Shown here: positions 6,893 to 16,044 of the stretch, piece after piece
Layout of the letters: every line of letters starts with the position of its first letter
Numbering within the stretch: position 1 is the first letter of the stretch
DNA from: Micromonospora matsumotoense
GTDB taxonomy: Bacteria; Actinomycetota; Actinomycetes; Mycobacteriales; Micromonosporaceae
DNA length: 64,000 nucleotides
NCBI RefSeq assembly: GCF_900091525.1
Contig: NZ_FMCU01000004.1
Span: forward strand, 248,001 to 312,000
Direction of reading: 5' to 3'
Position numbers and translations under genes: made by a program
The notes under the pieces: model-generated
The model's input: the letters and a program-made list of their open reading frames with translations, nothing else
What the model was told of the DNA's origin: nothing
Database searches by the model: none

Positions 6893-9289
6893 TCAGCTGC
6901 GCAGGCTCCACTGCTGGTTGGTGCCGCCGTTGCAGGCCCAGAGGATCAACTTGGTGCCGTTGGCCGTACCGGCGGCGTTCGCGTCCAGGCAGAGCCCGGA
7001 CTGCGCGCCGGTGATGGTGCCGTTGGCGTTGACGTTCCACTGCTGGTTGGTGCCGCCGTTGCAGTCCCAGATCACCACCTTGGTGCCGTTGCTGGTGCCC
7101 TGCCCGGAGGCGTCCAGGCACTTGTTGCCATAGACCATCAACTGCCGGCTGGCGGTCTGGGTCCACCGCTGGTTGGCCGCGCCGGTGCAGTCCCAGAGCT
7201 GGGCCTGGGTGCCGTTGGTGGTGCTGGAACCGGTGACCTCGGCGCACCGGCCGGACTGGACCCCGACGAGCTGCGCGCCCTGCGTCGGCGGGTTGGTGGT
7301 GCCCTGCACCCCGGCGTTGGCGATGACGGTCTGCGCGCCCGAGGGCCAGTTGTTGTTGCTGACCACGGTGTTGTTGTTGACGACGTTGCCCCGGTCACCG
7401 TTGGTCACGTTGGTGCTGTTGTTGGTCGACCAGTTGTTGGTGACGGTGAAGTTGCCCATGTTCTCGGCGTACCAGTAGTTGGCGGTCGCCCAGGTGCCGG
7501 TGGAGGAGAACACGTTGTTGCGGGCGGTGTAGTAGCGGGAGCCCTCGTCGAAGTAGAGCCCGAACCAGCCGTTGGTGCGCAGGCAGTAGTTCTCGTTGAT
7601 GGTCCCGCCCGGGTTGGCCGACAGCGTGTAGAGGCAGCCGCCGTCGGTCATCTGCTGCATCACGTCGTGGATGTAGTTGCCGATGACCTGGTTGTTGGCC
7701 GCCGTGGTCGCCGTCGAGTAACGCGGCTGGTAGTTGTAGAGACCCCGGTTGGCGTAGTGCTGACTGCCGCCCGCGTCGTTGGCGCCCCAGCCGTAGCCGA
7801 CCGACAGCCCGGTGTACGGCATGTTGTAGACCTCGTTGTGCGACACCAGCGAGGTGTTGACGTAGGTGGTCAGGATCGAGACGACGCCCCGGTACTCCAG
7901 GCCGAGGTCGTGCACCCGGTTGTTGCTGATGGTGATGTTCCGGTTGATCATCCGCTGGTCGCCCGGGTGGTGGGCGTCGGCGCGCACCCCGCCGACCACG
8001 ACACCGCCGGCCGAGTTGCGGGCGATCTCGGAACGGGTGACGGTGATGTTGCTGGCTCCCAGGCCGACCCCGCTGGCGTGCGCGTTGGCGTCGTTGCCGA
8101 TGCCGATGGCGGTCTGCCCGAGGTTGACGAACTGGGAGTCGCTGAAGGTGATGGTGTTGGCGGCGGAGACCTGCACGGCGGCCGGCATCTGGGCCCAGCT
8201 CGGCCGGGTCGCCTCGAACAGCGGGCAACCCTCCTGGCAGGAGGTCAGGGCGTCGGCCGGACGGGCCCAGGTGCCGACGATGTGCGCGCCGGTCTGCTGG
8301 TCGGCGAAGCCGTTGCTGCTGCTCGGGCCGAGCCAGCTGGTGCCGGTGAAGGTGATCCCGCTGAACGCGATGTGGTGCGCCGGAGCGTCATAGCTGCCAC
8401 CGACGTTCACCAGCGACTGCAACTGGGGCAGCTCCACGCTGACGCTGCTCATGTTCTGCCCGGCCAGCGGGATGTAGTTGAGCTGCCCGCTGCCGGGGTT
8501 GAGGTACCACTCCCCCGCGCTGTCCAGGAACTCGTAGGCGTTGGCCAGGTAGAACGGGCCGGCCCGGTGCGGCTTGGACAGGGTGTCGAAGCCGAACGTG
8601 TTGTTGTTCCAGGCCGGCTGCTGCATGGTCAGGAAGTTGCCGCTGATGCTCTGCACCGGCGAGTACCGGTCGGTGAACGAGCCGACGCTCTCCACCTCGA
8701 CCCGGTTCTGGTTGCCCAGGTTGTTCAGGTAGCTCAGCGCGCCGTTGCTGAACCGCATGCCGCTGGTGGTGAAGGTGAAGTCGGCCCGGTTCACCGCGGT
8801 CCGCGCCCGGGTGGCGACCGCGCCGTTGACGTAGAGCTGCCGGCTGTCGAGGCCGGCGGGGACGTTCGCCCGCCAGATGTTCTTCCCGGCGTCGACCAGC
8901 GACCAGCCGGTGACCGCCCGGGCCCCGCTGATCACCGGGCGGGCGGACGCGGCGGCCCGCCACGTCACGGTGTAGCCGTTGGTGCCGGAATCGGCGGCGG
9001 TCAGCCGGAACGGTGCGGCGAGCCGGTAGACGCCGTCGGCCAGCTCGACGACGATGTCGCCGGACATCGACGTGTTGAGGGAGCGCACCGCGTTCTGCGC
9101 CTCGGTCAGCCCGCACGGCTGGCTGGCGGAGCAGGCGGTGCCGGTGCCGGCGGGGGAGGCGTAGAGGGTGGTGGTGGCGGCCAGGGCGGGGGTGGCCGAG
9201 GCGACCACGGCGACCGCGGCGGCGACCGCCGTGGCGGCCAGGCCGGCCAGCACCTGCCTGCGCCCTGTGGGGGATGTCGGGACGGACAC
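6893..9289 (-). CDS. Secreted GH141-like right-handed beta-helix enzyme with ricin (CBM13) domain
   Basis: 798 residues; GTG start at 9289 with AGGAG 8 bases upstream. A signal peptide containing RR (TGRRQVLAGLAATAVAAAVA) suggests Tat export. The catalytic part (about 40-650) opens with TLYASPAGTGTACSASQPCG, continues with RQLYVNGAVATRARTA and then repeated beta-helix coils rich in N/T/V (ITISNNRVHDLG, YNMPYTGLSVGYGWG). This layout matches GH141, a family with alpha-L-fucosidase and xylanase members acting on pectin or xylan side chains (established knowledge). A ricin trefoil fills about 660-798 (GTNQQW and ANQRW repeats). It lies just downstream of the fucose-type catabolic operon, which favours fucoside cleavage. 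The exact linkage is unknown. Confidence 0.75.
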   Translation of the reverse strand: MSVPTSPTGRRQVLAGLAATAVAAAVAVVASATPALAATTTLYASPAGTGTACSASQPCGLTEAQNAVRSLNTSMSGDIVVELADGVYRLAAPFRLTAADSGTNGYTVTWRAAASARPVISGARAVTGWSLVDAGKNIWRANVPAGLDSRQLYVNGAVATRARTAVNRADFTFTTSGMRFSNGALSYLNNLGNQNRVEVESVGSFTDRYSPVQSISGNFLTMQQPAWNNNTFGFDTLSKPHRAGPFYLANAYEFLDSAGEWYLNPGSGQLNYIPLAGQNMSSVSVELPQLQSLVNVGGSYDAPAHHIAFSGITFTGTSWLGPSSSNGFADQQTGAHIVGTWARPADALTSCQEGCPLFEATRPSWAQMPAAVQVSAANTITFSDSQFVNLGQTAIGIGNDANAHASGVGLGASNITVTRSEIARNSAGGVVVGGVRADAHHPGDQRMINRNITISNNRVHDLGLEYRGVVSILTTYVNTSLVSHNEVYNMPYTGLSVGYGWGANDAGGSQHYANRGLYNYQPRYSTATTAANNQVIGNYIHDVMQQMTDGGCLYTLSANPGGTINENYCLRTNGWFGLYFDEGSRYYTARNNVFSSTGTWATANYWYAENMGNFTVTNNWSTNNSTNVTNGDRGNVVNNNTVVSNNNWPSGAQTVIANAGVQGTTNPPTQGAQLVGVQSGRCAEVTGSSTTNGTQAQLWDCTGAANQRWTQTASRQLMVYGNKCLDASGQGTSNGTKVVIWDCNGGTNQQWNVNANGTITGAQSGLCLDANAAGTANGTKLILWACNGGTNQQWSLRS

Positions 9290-9344
9290 GGGTGGGACTC
9301 CTATCGTGGTGGGGGGTGGTGGGACGTCCCGGCCGACGGTGGAA

Positions 9345-10328
9345 TCATGCCGCGACCGGGGTGAGCAGACCGGCGGCCCGCAGCGCCGGCCACAGCGTCG
9401 CCGGGACGTCGGCGTCCGCGCGGGCCAGGGTCTGCGTGACCTGCGCGCTGCTGCGCAGGCCGACGACCGTCGAGACGACTGCCGGATGGGACCGGACGAA
9501 GGCGAGCGCCGCCTGGGGCAGGGTGACGCCGTACGCCTGGCAGACGTCGGCGATCCGCCGGGCCCGGTCGAGCAGCTCCGGCGGGGCCTGCTGGTAGTTG
9601 TAGGTCGCGTCGGCCGGTGGCCGGTCCCGGGACAGCAGCCCGGAGTTGTAGACCCCGGCGATCACCACGCCGACGCCCCGCTCCTCGGCGGCGGGCAGCA
9701 GGTCGGCAAGCGCGCCCTGTTCAAGCAGGGTGTAGCGGCCGGCGCACATCACCACGTCCACGTCGGTCTCCCGGACGAACCGGGTGAGCAGGTGGGACTG
9801 GTTCATGCCGGCCCCGATGGCCCCCACCACGCCCTGGTCGCGCAGCTCCACCAGGGCGGGCACCGCCTCGGTCGCGGCCTGCTCCCAGTGGTCGTCGGGG
9901 TCGTGCAGGTAGACGATGTCCAGCCGGTCCAGGCCGGTGCGGGCCAGGCTGGACTCCAGCGAGCGGAGCACCCCGTCCCGGCTGAAGTCCCAGACCCGCC
10001 GGTGGTCGGCGGGCACGTCGAACCCCTCCGGGTCGCGCCGGTGCGCGTCCTGCGGCGACGGTACGAGCAGCCGCCCGACCTTCGTCGACACCACGTACTC
10101 GTCGCGCGGACGGGTACGCAGGGCCGCGCCGAGCCGCCGTTCGGACAACCCGAGCCCGTAGTGCGGCGCGGTGTCGTAGTAGCGCAGCCCACCCGCCCAG
10201 GCGGTGTCGACGGCGGCGGCGAACCCCTCGTCGGTGGTGGCCCGGTAGAGGTCGCCACCCTGCGCCCCACCGAAGCCCAGCTCGGTGAGGCGCACCGCCG
10301 GCCGGCGCGACAGCGCGTGCGCTCTCAC
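9345..10328 (-). CDS. Aldo/keto reductase (L-fucose or D-threo-aldose 1-dehydrogenase type)
   Basis: 327 residues from a GTG at 10328 that overlaps the preceding stop (GTGA). LGFGGAQGGDLYRATTDEG, YYDTAPHYGLGLSERRLGAAL (catalytic Asp and Tyr), STKVGRLL (Lys) and YLHDPDDHWEQ (His) are the four AKR active-site segments, and the close spacing to an amidohydrolase lactonase is typical of aldose dehydrogenases that oxidise L-fucose, D-arabinose or L-galactose to the lactone with NAD(P)+. It is the last gene of the leftward operon. A longer open frame to 11120 exists, but its N-terminal part is out-of-frame lactonase sequence. Confidence 0.85.
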   Translation of the reverse strand: MRAHALSRRPAVRLTELGFGGAQGGDLYRATTDEGFAAAVDTAWAGGLRYYDTAPHYGLGLSERRLGAALRTRPRDEYVVSTKVGRLLVPSPQDAHRRDPEGFDVPADHRRVWDFSRDGVLRSLESSLARTGLDRLDIVYLHDPDDHWEQAATEAVPALVELRDQGVVGAIGAGMNQSHLLTRFVRETDVDVVMCAGRYTLLEQGALADLLPAAEERGVGVVIAGVYNSGLLSRDRPPADATYNYQQAPPELLDRARRIADVCQAYGVTLPQAALAFVRSHPAVVSTVVGLRSSAQVTQTLARADADVPATLWPALRAAGLLTPVAA

Positions 10329-11197
10329 GACGCCTCCAGTCGGTACACCCGCCGGGCGGTGTGCCGCCAGATCGCCGCCCGGCCGTCGGGGTCGAGTGGG
10401 TCCAGCAGTCCCGCCAGGGTGTCGACCCAGCGGGGGTAGGAGCTGGCGAGCAGGCAGACCGGCCAGTCGGAGCCGAACATCAGCCGGTCCGGACCGAACG
10501 CGTCGAGGGCGTGCTCCACGGCCGGTCGCAGATCCTCCGGGGTCCAGGGCGAGTGGCCCACCTCGGTGACCAGGCCGGAGAGTTTCGCCGTGGTGTTGGC
10601 CGAGGCCGCGAGGGCGCGCAGGTCGCGGGCCCACCCGCCGAGGTCCGCTCCGCCCAGCGCGGGCTTGCCGAGATGGTCCAGGACGAACCGCACCTCGGGC
10701 AGGTCGCGGGCCACCCGGCTGGCCGCCGCCAGTTGGTGCTGGCGGACCAGCAGGTCGAAGGCGAGACCGGCGGCGCCCACCGCCGCGATCGCCCGCCGCA
10801 CGTCGGCCCGGTCGAGGAACGTCGGGTCGGGCTCGTCCTGGACGGAGTACCGGACGCCGACCAGCCGTTCGCCGCCCCGCGCCGCCCGCAGCCGGGCCAC
10901 CCGGTCGGGGACGTCGTCCGCGGTGAGATCCAGCCAGCCGACGACACCGCACACGAGCGGGCTGTCGGCGGCGACGCCCAGCAGGTCCACCGTCTCCGCC
11001 TCGGTGGAGTTGGCCTGCACCAGGACGGTCTGGGTCACCCCGGCGTCGCGGGCCACCCGGTCGAGGTCGGCCGCGGTGAAGTCGGCGTCGATCGCCGCCA
11101 TGGTGGCCGGGTCGATCCACGGTTGCGGGTGCCGGGCCCGCACCCAGAGATGGTGGTGGGCGTCGACGATGTCGGTGGGTCCGGCCGGCACGGTCAT
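10325..11197 (-). CDS. Amidohydrolase-2 family sugar lactonase
   Basis: 290 residues; ATG at 11197 overlaps the SDR stop (ATGA). IVDAHHHLWVRARHP near the N-terminus holds the HxH metal ligands, VRFVLDHLGKP a later His, and RLMFGSDWPVCLL the conserved Asp. This is the pattern of L-fuconolactonase and L-rhamnono-gamma-lactonase (COG3618). It should hydrolyse the lactone made by the downstream aldo/keto reductase, in the cytoplasm. The substrate is inferred from the operon. Confidence 0.85.
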   Translation of the reverse strand: MTVPAGPTDIVDAHHHLWVRARHPQPWIDPATMAAIDADFTAADLDRVARDAGVTQTVLVQANSTEAETVDLLGVAADSPLVCGVVGWLDLTADDVPDRVARLRAARGGERLVGVRYSVQDEPDPTFLDRADVRRAIAAVGAAGLAFDLLVRQHQLAAASRVARDLPEVRFVLDHLGKPALGGADLGGWARDLRALAASANTTAKLSGLVTEVGHSPWTPEDLRPAVEHALDAFGPDRLMFGSDWPVCLLASSYPRWVDTLAGLLDPLDPDGRAAIWRHTARRVYRLEAS

Positions 11198-11955
11198 CGG
11201 CCCAGCCACCCGCCGTCGACGGGCAGGACGACGCCGTTGACGTAGTCCGACGCGGGCGCGGCCAGGAACACCGTCGCGCCGGCGAGGTCGTCGGCGTTTC
11301 CCCACCGGCCGGCCGGGATCCGGGTCAGGATGGCCCGGTCGCGTTCCGGGTCCTCCCGCAGCGCCCGGGTGTTGTCGGTGGCGATGTAGCCGGGGGCGAT
11401 GGCATTGACGTTGACCCCGTGTCCCGCCCACTCGTTGGCCAGCGCCTTGGTCAGCCCGGCGATGCCGGACTTGGAGGCGGCGTAGCCGGGGACGGTGATG
11501 CCGCCCTGGAAGCTGAGCAGCGACGCGGTAAAGATGATCTTCCCTCGGCCCCGGGCCACCATTTCCCGGCCGATCTCCCGGCTCAGCACGAACTGGCTGG
11601 TCAGGTTGACCTCGATGACGTGGTCCCACATCTCGTCGGGGTGCTCCGCGGCGGGGGCGCGGGCGATGGTGCCGCCGTTGTTGACCAGGATGTCGATCGG
11701 GCCGAGGTCGTGCAGGTCCCCGACCAGGCGACGCACCGCGACGCGGTCGGCCAGGTCGGCGCGCAGCGCGGTGAACCGGCGGCCCGCCGCGCGTACCCGC
11801 TGCTCCACCTCGCTGCCGGTGGCCTCCAGCTGGGCCGACACGCCGACGACGTCGGCACCGGCCACGGCCAGCGCCTCGGCCATGGCCAGCCCGATGCCCC
11901 GGCGGGCGCCGGTCACCACGGCGGTCCGGCCGGACAGGTCGAACAGAGTGCTCAT
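11194..11955 (-). CDS. SDR oxidoreductase (KduD / keto-deoxy-sugar-acid dehydrogenase type)
   Basis: 253 residues, classical short-chain dehydrogenase. TGARRGIGLAM is the cofactor loop (about 15-25), NNGG the structural motif (about 92), Ser in FTASLLS and YAASKSG the catalytic Tyr-x-x-x-Lys (about 158-162). Closest in style to 2-deoxy-D-gluconate 3-dehydrogenase and to the 2-keto-3-deoxy-L-fuconate 4-dehydrogenase of the oxidative fucose route. It overlaps both neighbours by ATGA, so it is tightly coupled in the operon. Confidence 0.88.
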   Translation of the reverse strand: MSTLFDLSGRTAVVTGARRGIGLAMAEALAVAGADVVGVSAQLEATGSEVEQRVRAAGRRFTALRADLADRVAVRRLVGDLHDLGPIDILVNNGGTIARAPAAEHPDEMWDHVIEVNLTSQFVLSREIGREMVARGRGKIIFTASLLSFQGGITVPGYAASKSGIAGLTKALANEWAGHGVNVNAIAPGYIATDNTRALREDPERDRAILTRIPAGRWGNADDLAGATVFLAAPASDYVNGVVLPVDGGWLGR

Positions 11956-12977
11956 CGGTCCCCCTCCTGCCAGTCGAGCAGCACCTTCATCACGCCGCCG
12001 CCCTCCAGGGCGGTGAAGGCCGACGCCGCCGCGTCGGCGGGCACCACCCGGGAGATGAGTTGCCGGGCCGGGATCGCACCGGAGGCGACCAGCCGGACCG
12101 CCTCCACCATGTCGTCGCGCTGATAGAGCCGGGCGCCGAGCAGTTCCAGCTCACGCCAGAAGACCCGGTGCAGGTTCACCGGCCGGGGCTGCGGATGGAT
12201 CGCCACCATCACCAGCCGGCCCCGGGTGGTCAGCACGTCGACGGCGGTGCCGACACCGGCGGCGGAACCGGAGACCTCGAAGGCCACGTCGGCGCCCGCA
12301 CCCTCGGTGCGCGCGTCGACCAGGGCCGCCACGTCGGTCTCCCCCGGGTCGACGGCGTCGATCCCGATCCCGGTGGCCACCGCACGGCGGAACGGGTCCG
12401 GTTCGACCAACAGGACCCGCGCGCCACGCTGCCGGGCCACGGTGGCGATGAGCACGCCGACCGGTCCGCCACCGACCACCACGACCTGGTCGGCGTCGGT
12501 CACCCGGCCCCGCCGTACGTCGTGCACGGCGACCGCGACCGGTTCCACCAGGGCCGCCTCGTCGAGGGGCAGCCCGTCGGGGAGCGGCACGACCAGCTCG
12601 GCCGGGACGGTCCAGGAGGACTGCATGGCCCCGGGCGAGTCCACGCCGAGGAAGTTCATCGCGTGACAGATGTGCGGGTTCCCGCGCCGGCAGGCGACGC
12701 ACCGGCCGCAGAAGCGGGTGGGCAGCACGGTGACCGGCTGACCCACGGCGTGCCCGGTGACCCCCGCGCCGACCTCGGCGACCCGCCCGGACATCTCGTG
12801 CCCGATCACCGCCGACGCGCCCACCCGGGCGTCCATGTCCCCGTGGTAGACGTGCAGGTCGGTGCCGCAGATCCCGGTGTAGGCCACCGCGATCCGCAGC
12901 TGACCTGGCCCCGGCGGCTCGGGGTCGCGGTGCTCGACCTCCAGGTGCCGCGCGCTCCGGTAGACCACTGCCTTCAT
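11952..12977 (-). CDS. Zinc-dependent medium-chain alcohol dehydrogenase
   Basis: 341 residues. GICGTDLHVYHGD (catalytic-zinc Cys) and VIGHEMSGRV (GHE) at about 35-75 bind the catalytic zinc; CGRCVACRRGNPHIC (about 95-110) is the four-Cys structural zinc lobe; VVVGGGPVGVLIA is the Rossmann loop. The family includes threonine, sorbitol, galactitol and L-gulonate dehydrogenases. In this operon it probably oxidises a sugar acid or polyol alternative to the SDR step. Start ATG 12977; its stop overlaps the SDR start. Confidence 0.88.
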   Translation of the reverse strand: MKAVVYRSARHLEVEHRDPEPPGPGQLRIAVAYTGICGTDLHVYHGDMDARVGASAVIGHEMSGRVAEVGAGVTGHAVGQPVTVLPTRFCGRCVACRRGNPHICHAMNFLGVDSPGAMQSSWTVPAELVVPLPDGLPLDEAALVEPVAVAVHDVRRGRVTDADQVVVVGGGPVGVLIATVARQRGARVLLVEPDPFRRAVATGIGIDAVDPGETDVAALVDARTEGAGADVAFEVSGSAAGVGTAVDVLTTRGRLVMVAIHPQPRPVNLHRVFWRELELLGARLYQRDDMVEAVRLVASGAIPARQLISRVVPADAAASAFTALEGGGVMKVLLDWQEGDR

Positions 12978-13002
12978 GCGTACTCCCTCGCGGGTCGGGG
13001 TC

Positions 13003-14241
13003 TCAGTGCCCGACGGCGGACGGCAGGCCGTCGTGGTGGTGCGCCGGGGTGCCGGGCAGCCCGGTGACGTACCGCCCCGGCCCGGCAACGACCTGGTCGA
13101 CCTCCGCCAGCAGCCGGCGGCCGGCCCGTTCCGGCCGGACGTTGGGGCCGTCGGGCGTGGGCACGTCCGACCGGCGCGGATAGGTGCGGATCTCCTCCTC
13201 GGCGATCGTGACGCCCAGGCCCGGGGTGTCACCGAGGACGAACGCGCCGTCCTCGACGTGCAGGTCGCGGGTGATCCCGACCGGTGGCCGGAGGTCCTGC
13301 AACTCGCTGACCAGGTGGTTCGGCACCGACGTGGCGGCGTGCAGCAGCCCGACGGGACTGTTGCCGATCGGGCTGACCGGCAGGTCGTAGGCGTGGGCCA
13401 GGGCGGCAACCCGCAGGAAGTGGGTGACCCCCCAGACCGCGGCCATCTGCACGATGTCGACCGCCGACGCGGCGAGCAGCGGCCGGTACTGTTCGAGGCC
13501 GGTGAGGTTCTCCCCGGTGGCGACCGAGGCCCGGACCCCGCGCCCGACGACGGCCAGGCCTTCGGCGTCCCACCGTCGGACGGGTTCCTCGATCCAGACG
13601 AGGTCCAGGGTGCGTTCGAGTTCGCAGACGTGCCGGACGGCCTGCTTGCGGGTCCACGCCTCGTTCACGTCGAGCATCAGGCCGGGCCGCTGCCCCCGCC
13701 CGGCCTCGGTCAACACGTCCCGGACCAGGTGCAGCCGGTGCCGGTCCCGCTCGATGTCGAGGCCACCCTTGAGTTTGGCGGCCCGCAGCCCGTGTCGGGC
13801 GTAGACCGTGTAGGCCGCCGCCAGGTCGTCGTCGTCCAGGCCGATGTCGAGGCCGGACGCGTAGGCGGGCACCCGCGGGTCGCGGCCGCCCAGCAGCCGC
13901 CACAGCGGTTGACCCGCCGCCTGGGCCTTGATGTCCCACAGCGCGGTGTCCAGCGCCCCGATGGTGCCGAACACCGAGCCAGCGTGACCGGCCTTGAAGG
14001 TCTGCCGCAGCATCCGGTCGTAGAGGGTGGTCACGGCGCGGGGGTCCTCGCCGTCGATCGCGGCGAAGATCCGTTCGACGTCCGCATGTGGTCCGAGGCC
14101 GATCCCGGTGATGCCCTCGTCGGTCTCGACCACGATGATCGGCACCGAGGTCGCCCCGTCGGTGAAGACGCCGTTCGCGTCGCCGACGGGCCGACCCCAC
14201 TCCTGCACGGTGGTCAGGGTCCGGTATCCGGTGATCCGCAT
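13003..14241 (-). CDS. Enolase-superfamily sugar-acid dehydratase (MR/MLE type)
   Basis: 412 residues, normal for the family. An N-terminal capping domain (about 1-120) is followed by the barrel: AAKLKGG (KxK base), LMLDVNEAW (metal Asp), WIEEPVRRWD (metal Glu) and VATGENLTG (third ligand Glu). Dehydrates an aldonate to 2-keto-3-deoxy acid; given the lactonase, aldose dehydrogenase and SDR beside it, L-fuconate or a related acid is likely. Odd point: after strand seven the protein reads LPVSPIGNSPVG, with no obvious His where many members carry the His of the His-Asp dyad. One base separates it from the permease gene upstream. Confidence 0.85.
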   Translation of the reverse strand: MRITGYRTLTTVQEWGRPVGDANGVFTDGATSVPIIVVETDEGITGIGLGPHADVERIFAAIDGEDPRAVTTLYDRMLRQTFKAGHAGSVFGTIGALDTALWDIKAQAAGQPLWRLLGGRDPRVPAYASGLDIGLDDDDLAAAYTVYARHGLRAAKLKGGLDIERDRHRLHLVRDVLTEAGRGQRPGLMLDVNEAWTRKQAVRHVCELERTLDLVWIEEPVRRWDAEGLAVVGRGVRASVATGENLTGLEQYRPLLAASAVDIVQMAAVWGVTHFLRVAALAHAYDLPVSPIGNSPVGLLHAATSVPNHLVSELQDLRPPVGITRDLHVEDGAFVLGDTPGLGVTIAEEEIRTYPRRSDVPTPDGPNVRPERAGRRLLAEVDQVVAGPGRYVTGLPGTPAHHHDGLPSAVGH

Positions 14242-14242
14242 G

Positions 14243-15070
14243 TCAGCCCTTCGTGGCGCCGGCGGCGACGCCGTCGGCGATCTGGCGCTGGAGGAAGAGG
14301 TAGATCACCAGCACGGGTACCGCGGCGATCAGCACCCCCGAGGCGAAGGTGGGGATGTCGTCGGAGTACTGCCCCCGCAGCGAGGTGACGCCGACCATCA
14401 GGGTCCGATGGTCGGCCGAGGGCATCAGCAGCAACGAGATCAGCACGTCGTTCCAGCAGAACAGCGCGTTGAGGATGCCGACCGACAGCAGGGCCGGGGT
14501 GCCCAGCGGCAGCATGATCCGCCGGTAGACGCCGTAGACGTCGTTGCCGTCGATCCGGGCCGCGTCGATGATCTCCGGTGGGATGGTCCGGTAGTAGCTG
14601 GTCATCAGGAAGATCGTGAAGGGCAGGAACTGCGCCACGTAGGCGAGCACCAGCCCCGGGTAGGTGTCGACGAGGCCGGCGTCCCCCATGATCCGGGCCA
14701 GCGGCACCATGATCACCTGGAATGGCACGAAGAGCGCCGCGAGGCAGCACAGGAAGAGCACCGACGAACCCCGGAAGCGCAGCTGGCTCAACGCGAAACC
14801 GGCCATCGACCCGAACAAGAGCAGCAGGAACACCGAGACCGTCACCACGACCACCGAGTTGGCCAGGTACCGGGCCATCCCCACGCTGTTCCACGCGGTG
14901 GCGATGTTCTCCCAGTGCAGGGCGTCCGCCAGCGAGAACCGGTCGAGGATGTAGTCGCGGCGGGTCTTCATCGCCACGTTGGCGGTGAAGACCAGGGGGT
15001 AGACGGTCGCCAGGGCCAGCACGGCCATCGGGACGGCGAGCAGCCACCGACCCCACCGGGCTTGGGACAT
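14243..15070 (-). CDS. ABC sugar importer permease (MalG-like, CUT1)
   Basis: 275 residues with six predicted membrane helices, starting WLLAVPMAVLALATVYPLVF. The EAA loop is present as YYRTIPPEIIDAARIDGND followed by GVYRRIMLPLGTPAL (about 175-210), the contact site for the ATPase. No ATPase gene is in this operon; CUT1 importers in actinobacteria often share a distant MsiK-type ATPase. Start ATG at 15070 shares one base with the upstream permease stop. Confidence 0.92.
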   Translation of the reverse strand: MSQARWGRWLLAVPMAVLALATVYPLVFTANVAMKTRRDYILDRFSLADALHWENIATAWNSVGMARYLANSVVVVTVSVFLLLLFGSMAGFALSQLRFRGSSVLFLCCLAALFVPFQVIMVPLARIMGDAGLVDTYPGLVLAYVAQFLPFTIFLMTSYYRTIPPEIIDAARIDGNDVYGVYRRIMLPLGTPALLSVGILNALFCWNDVLISLLLMPSADHRTLMVGVTSLRGQYSDDIPTFASGVLIAAVPVLVIYLFLQRQIADGVAAGATKG

Positions 15071-16041
15071 CACGCCTCTCTCACCGCCCGCCGGAGCAGG
15101 CTGATCTGCAACAGCCCCACCACGAGCATGATGAGGAAGAGCACCGTCGAGGCGGCCGAGGCGAGCGCCGGTCGGTTCATCTGCCCCTGCTGGATCCAGA
15201 TGTAGTACTCCGGCAGGTAGGTCGAGCCCTCCGGACCACCGCTGGTCATCACGTAGAGCAGGCCGAACATGGAGGTCAGCATCCCGATCATCGTGGTGAC
15301 GAAGACGAACTGGATGGTGCGGGAGAGGCTGGGCACGATCACGTGCCGGATGGTCTGGGGCAGCGACGCGCCGTCCACCCGGGCGGCGTCCAGCAGCGAG
15401 GCGTCCAGGGTGGCGAACCCGGCGAGGAACACCACCAGCGCCATCCCGAAGGTCGCCCAGACGTGCACCCCGACCACCACGAACATCGCCACGTCCGGAT
15501 CGCCGAGCCAGTCCACCGGCCCGATGCCGACCCCGCCGAGCAGGGCGTTGAGCGGGCCGTCGAAGGCGAGCAGGAGGTTGAAGATGGCGCCGACGATGAC
15601 CGGGGACAGCACGGCCGGAAAGAAGTAGACGCTGCGGAACAGCCGGTGCCCGGGCACCCGCAGGTAGATGAAGGTGGCGAGCAGGCCGGGGATCGCCACC
15701 GCCACCGGCAGCAGCAGCACGAGCAGCCCCACGTTGCGCAACGCGCCCCGGAACAGCGGGTCCCCGAACAACTCCCGGTAGTTGTCCAGGCCGACCATCA
15801 GCCCGTTGCGGTCGCCGTCCCCGGTGAAGGAGAAGTTGACCCCGAGCAGCAGCGGCCAGAACCGCAGCAGCGCGAGGATCAGCAGGGCCGGGGCCAGCAA
15901 CACGAAGGGGGCGAGCCGCTCCGCGCGCCGGCCACCGCGCGAGGCGGCCCGAGCACGGGGTACGCGTTGCCGCGGCGGCGTCCCGTCGGTCCGTCCGGCG
16001 GGTGCCGGGCGGACCGACGGGATCGCCTCGTCGACCGGCAC
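15070..16041 (-). CDS. ABC sugar importer permease (MalF-like, CUT1)
   Basis: 323 residues. A basic, Pro/Arg-rich cytoplasmic N-terminus (about 1-40) precedes six membrane helices beginning APFVLLAPALLILALLRFWP. The EAA loop reads LDASLLDAARVDGASLPQ with IRHVIVPSLSR after it. GTG start at 16041, three bases after the binding-protein stop. Partner of the downstream MalG-like permease. Confidence 0.92.
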   Translation of the reverse strand: MPVDEAIPSVRPAPAGRTDGTPPRQRVPRARAASRGGRRAERLAPFVLLAPALLILALLRFWPLLLGVNFSFTGDGDRNGLMVGLDNYRELFGDPLFRGALRNVGLLVLLLPVAVAIPGLLATFIYLRVPGHRLFRSVYFFPAVLSPVIVGAIFNLLLAFDGPLNALLGGVGIGPVDWLGDPDVAMFVVVGVHVWATFGMALVVFLAGFATLDASLLDAARVDGASLPQTIRHVIVPSLSRTIQFVFVTTMIGMLTSMFGLLYVMTSGGPEGSTYLPEYYIWIQQGQMNRPALASAASTVLFLIMLVVGLLQISLLRRAVREA

Positions 16042-16044
16042 GGG

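Noticed and set aside
6440-9364. 974-residue plus-strand frame opposite the GH141-like gene
   Set aside because: Val/Gly/Ala-rich low-complexity translation without motifs, antisense to a gene with signal peptide, beta-helix and ricin repeats.
9345-11120. 591-residue reading of the aldo/keto reductase
   Set aside because: The N-terminal half is out-of-frame lactonase; GTG at 10328 overlapping the lactonase stop is the real start.
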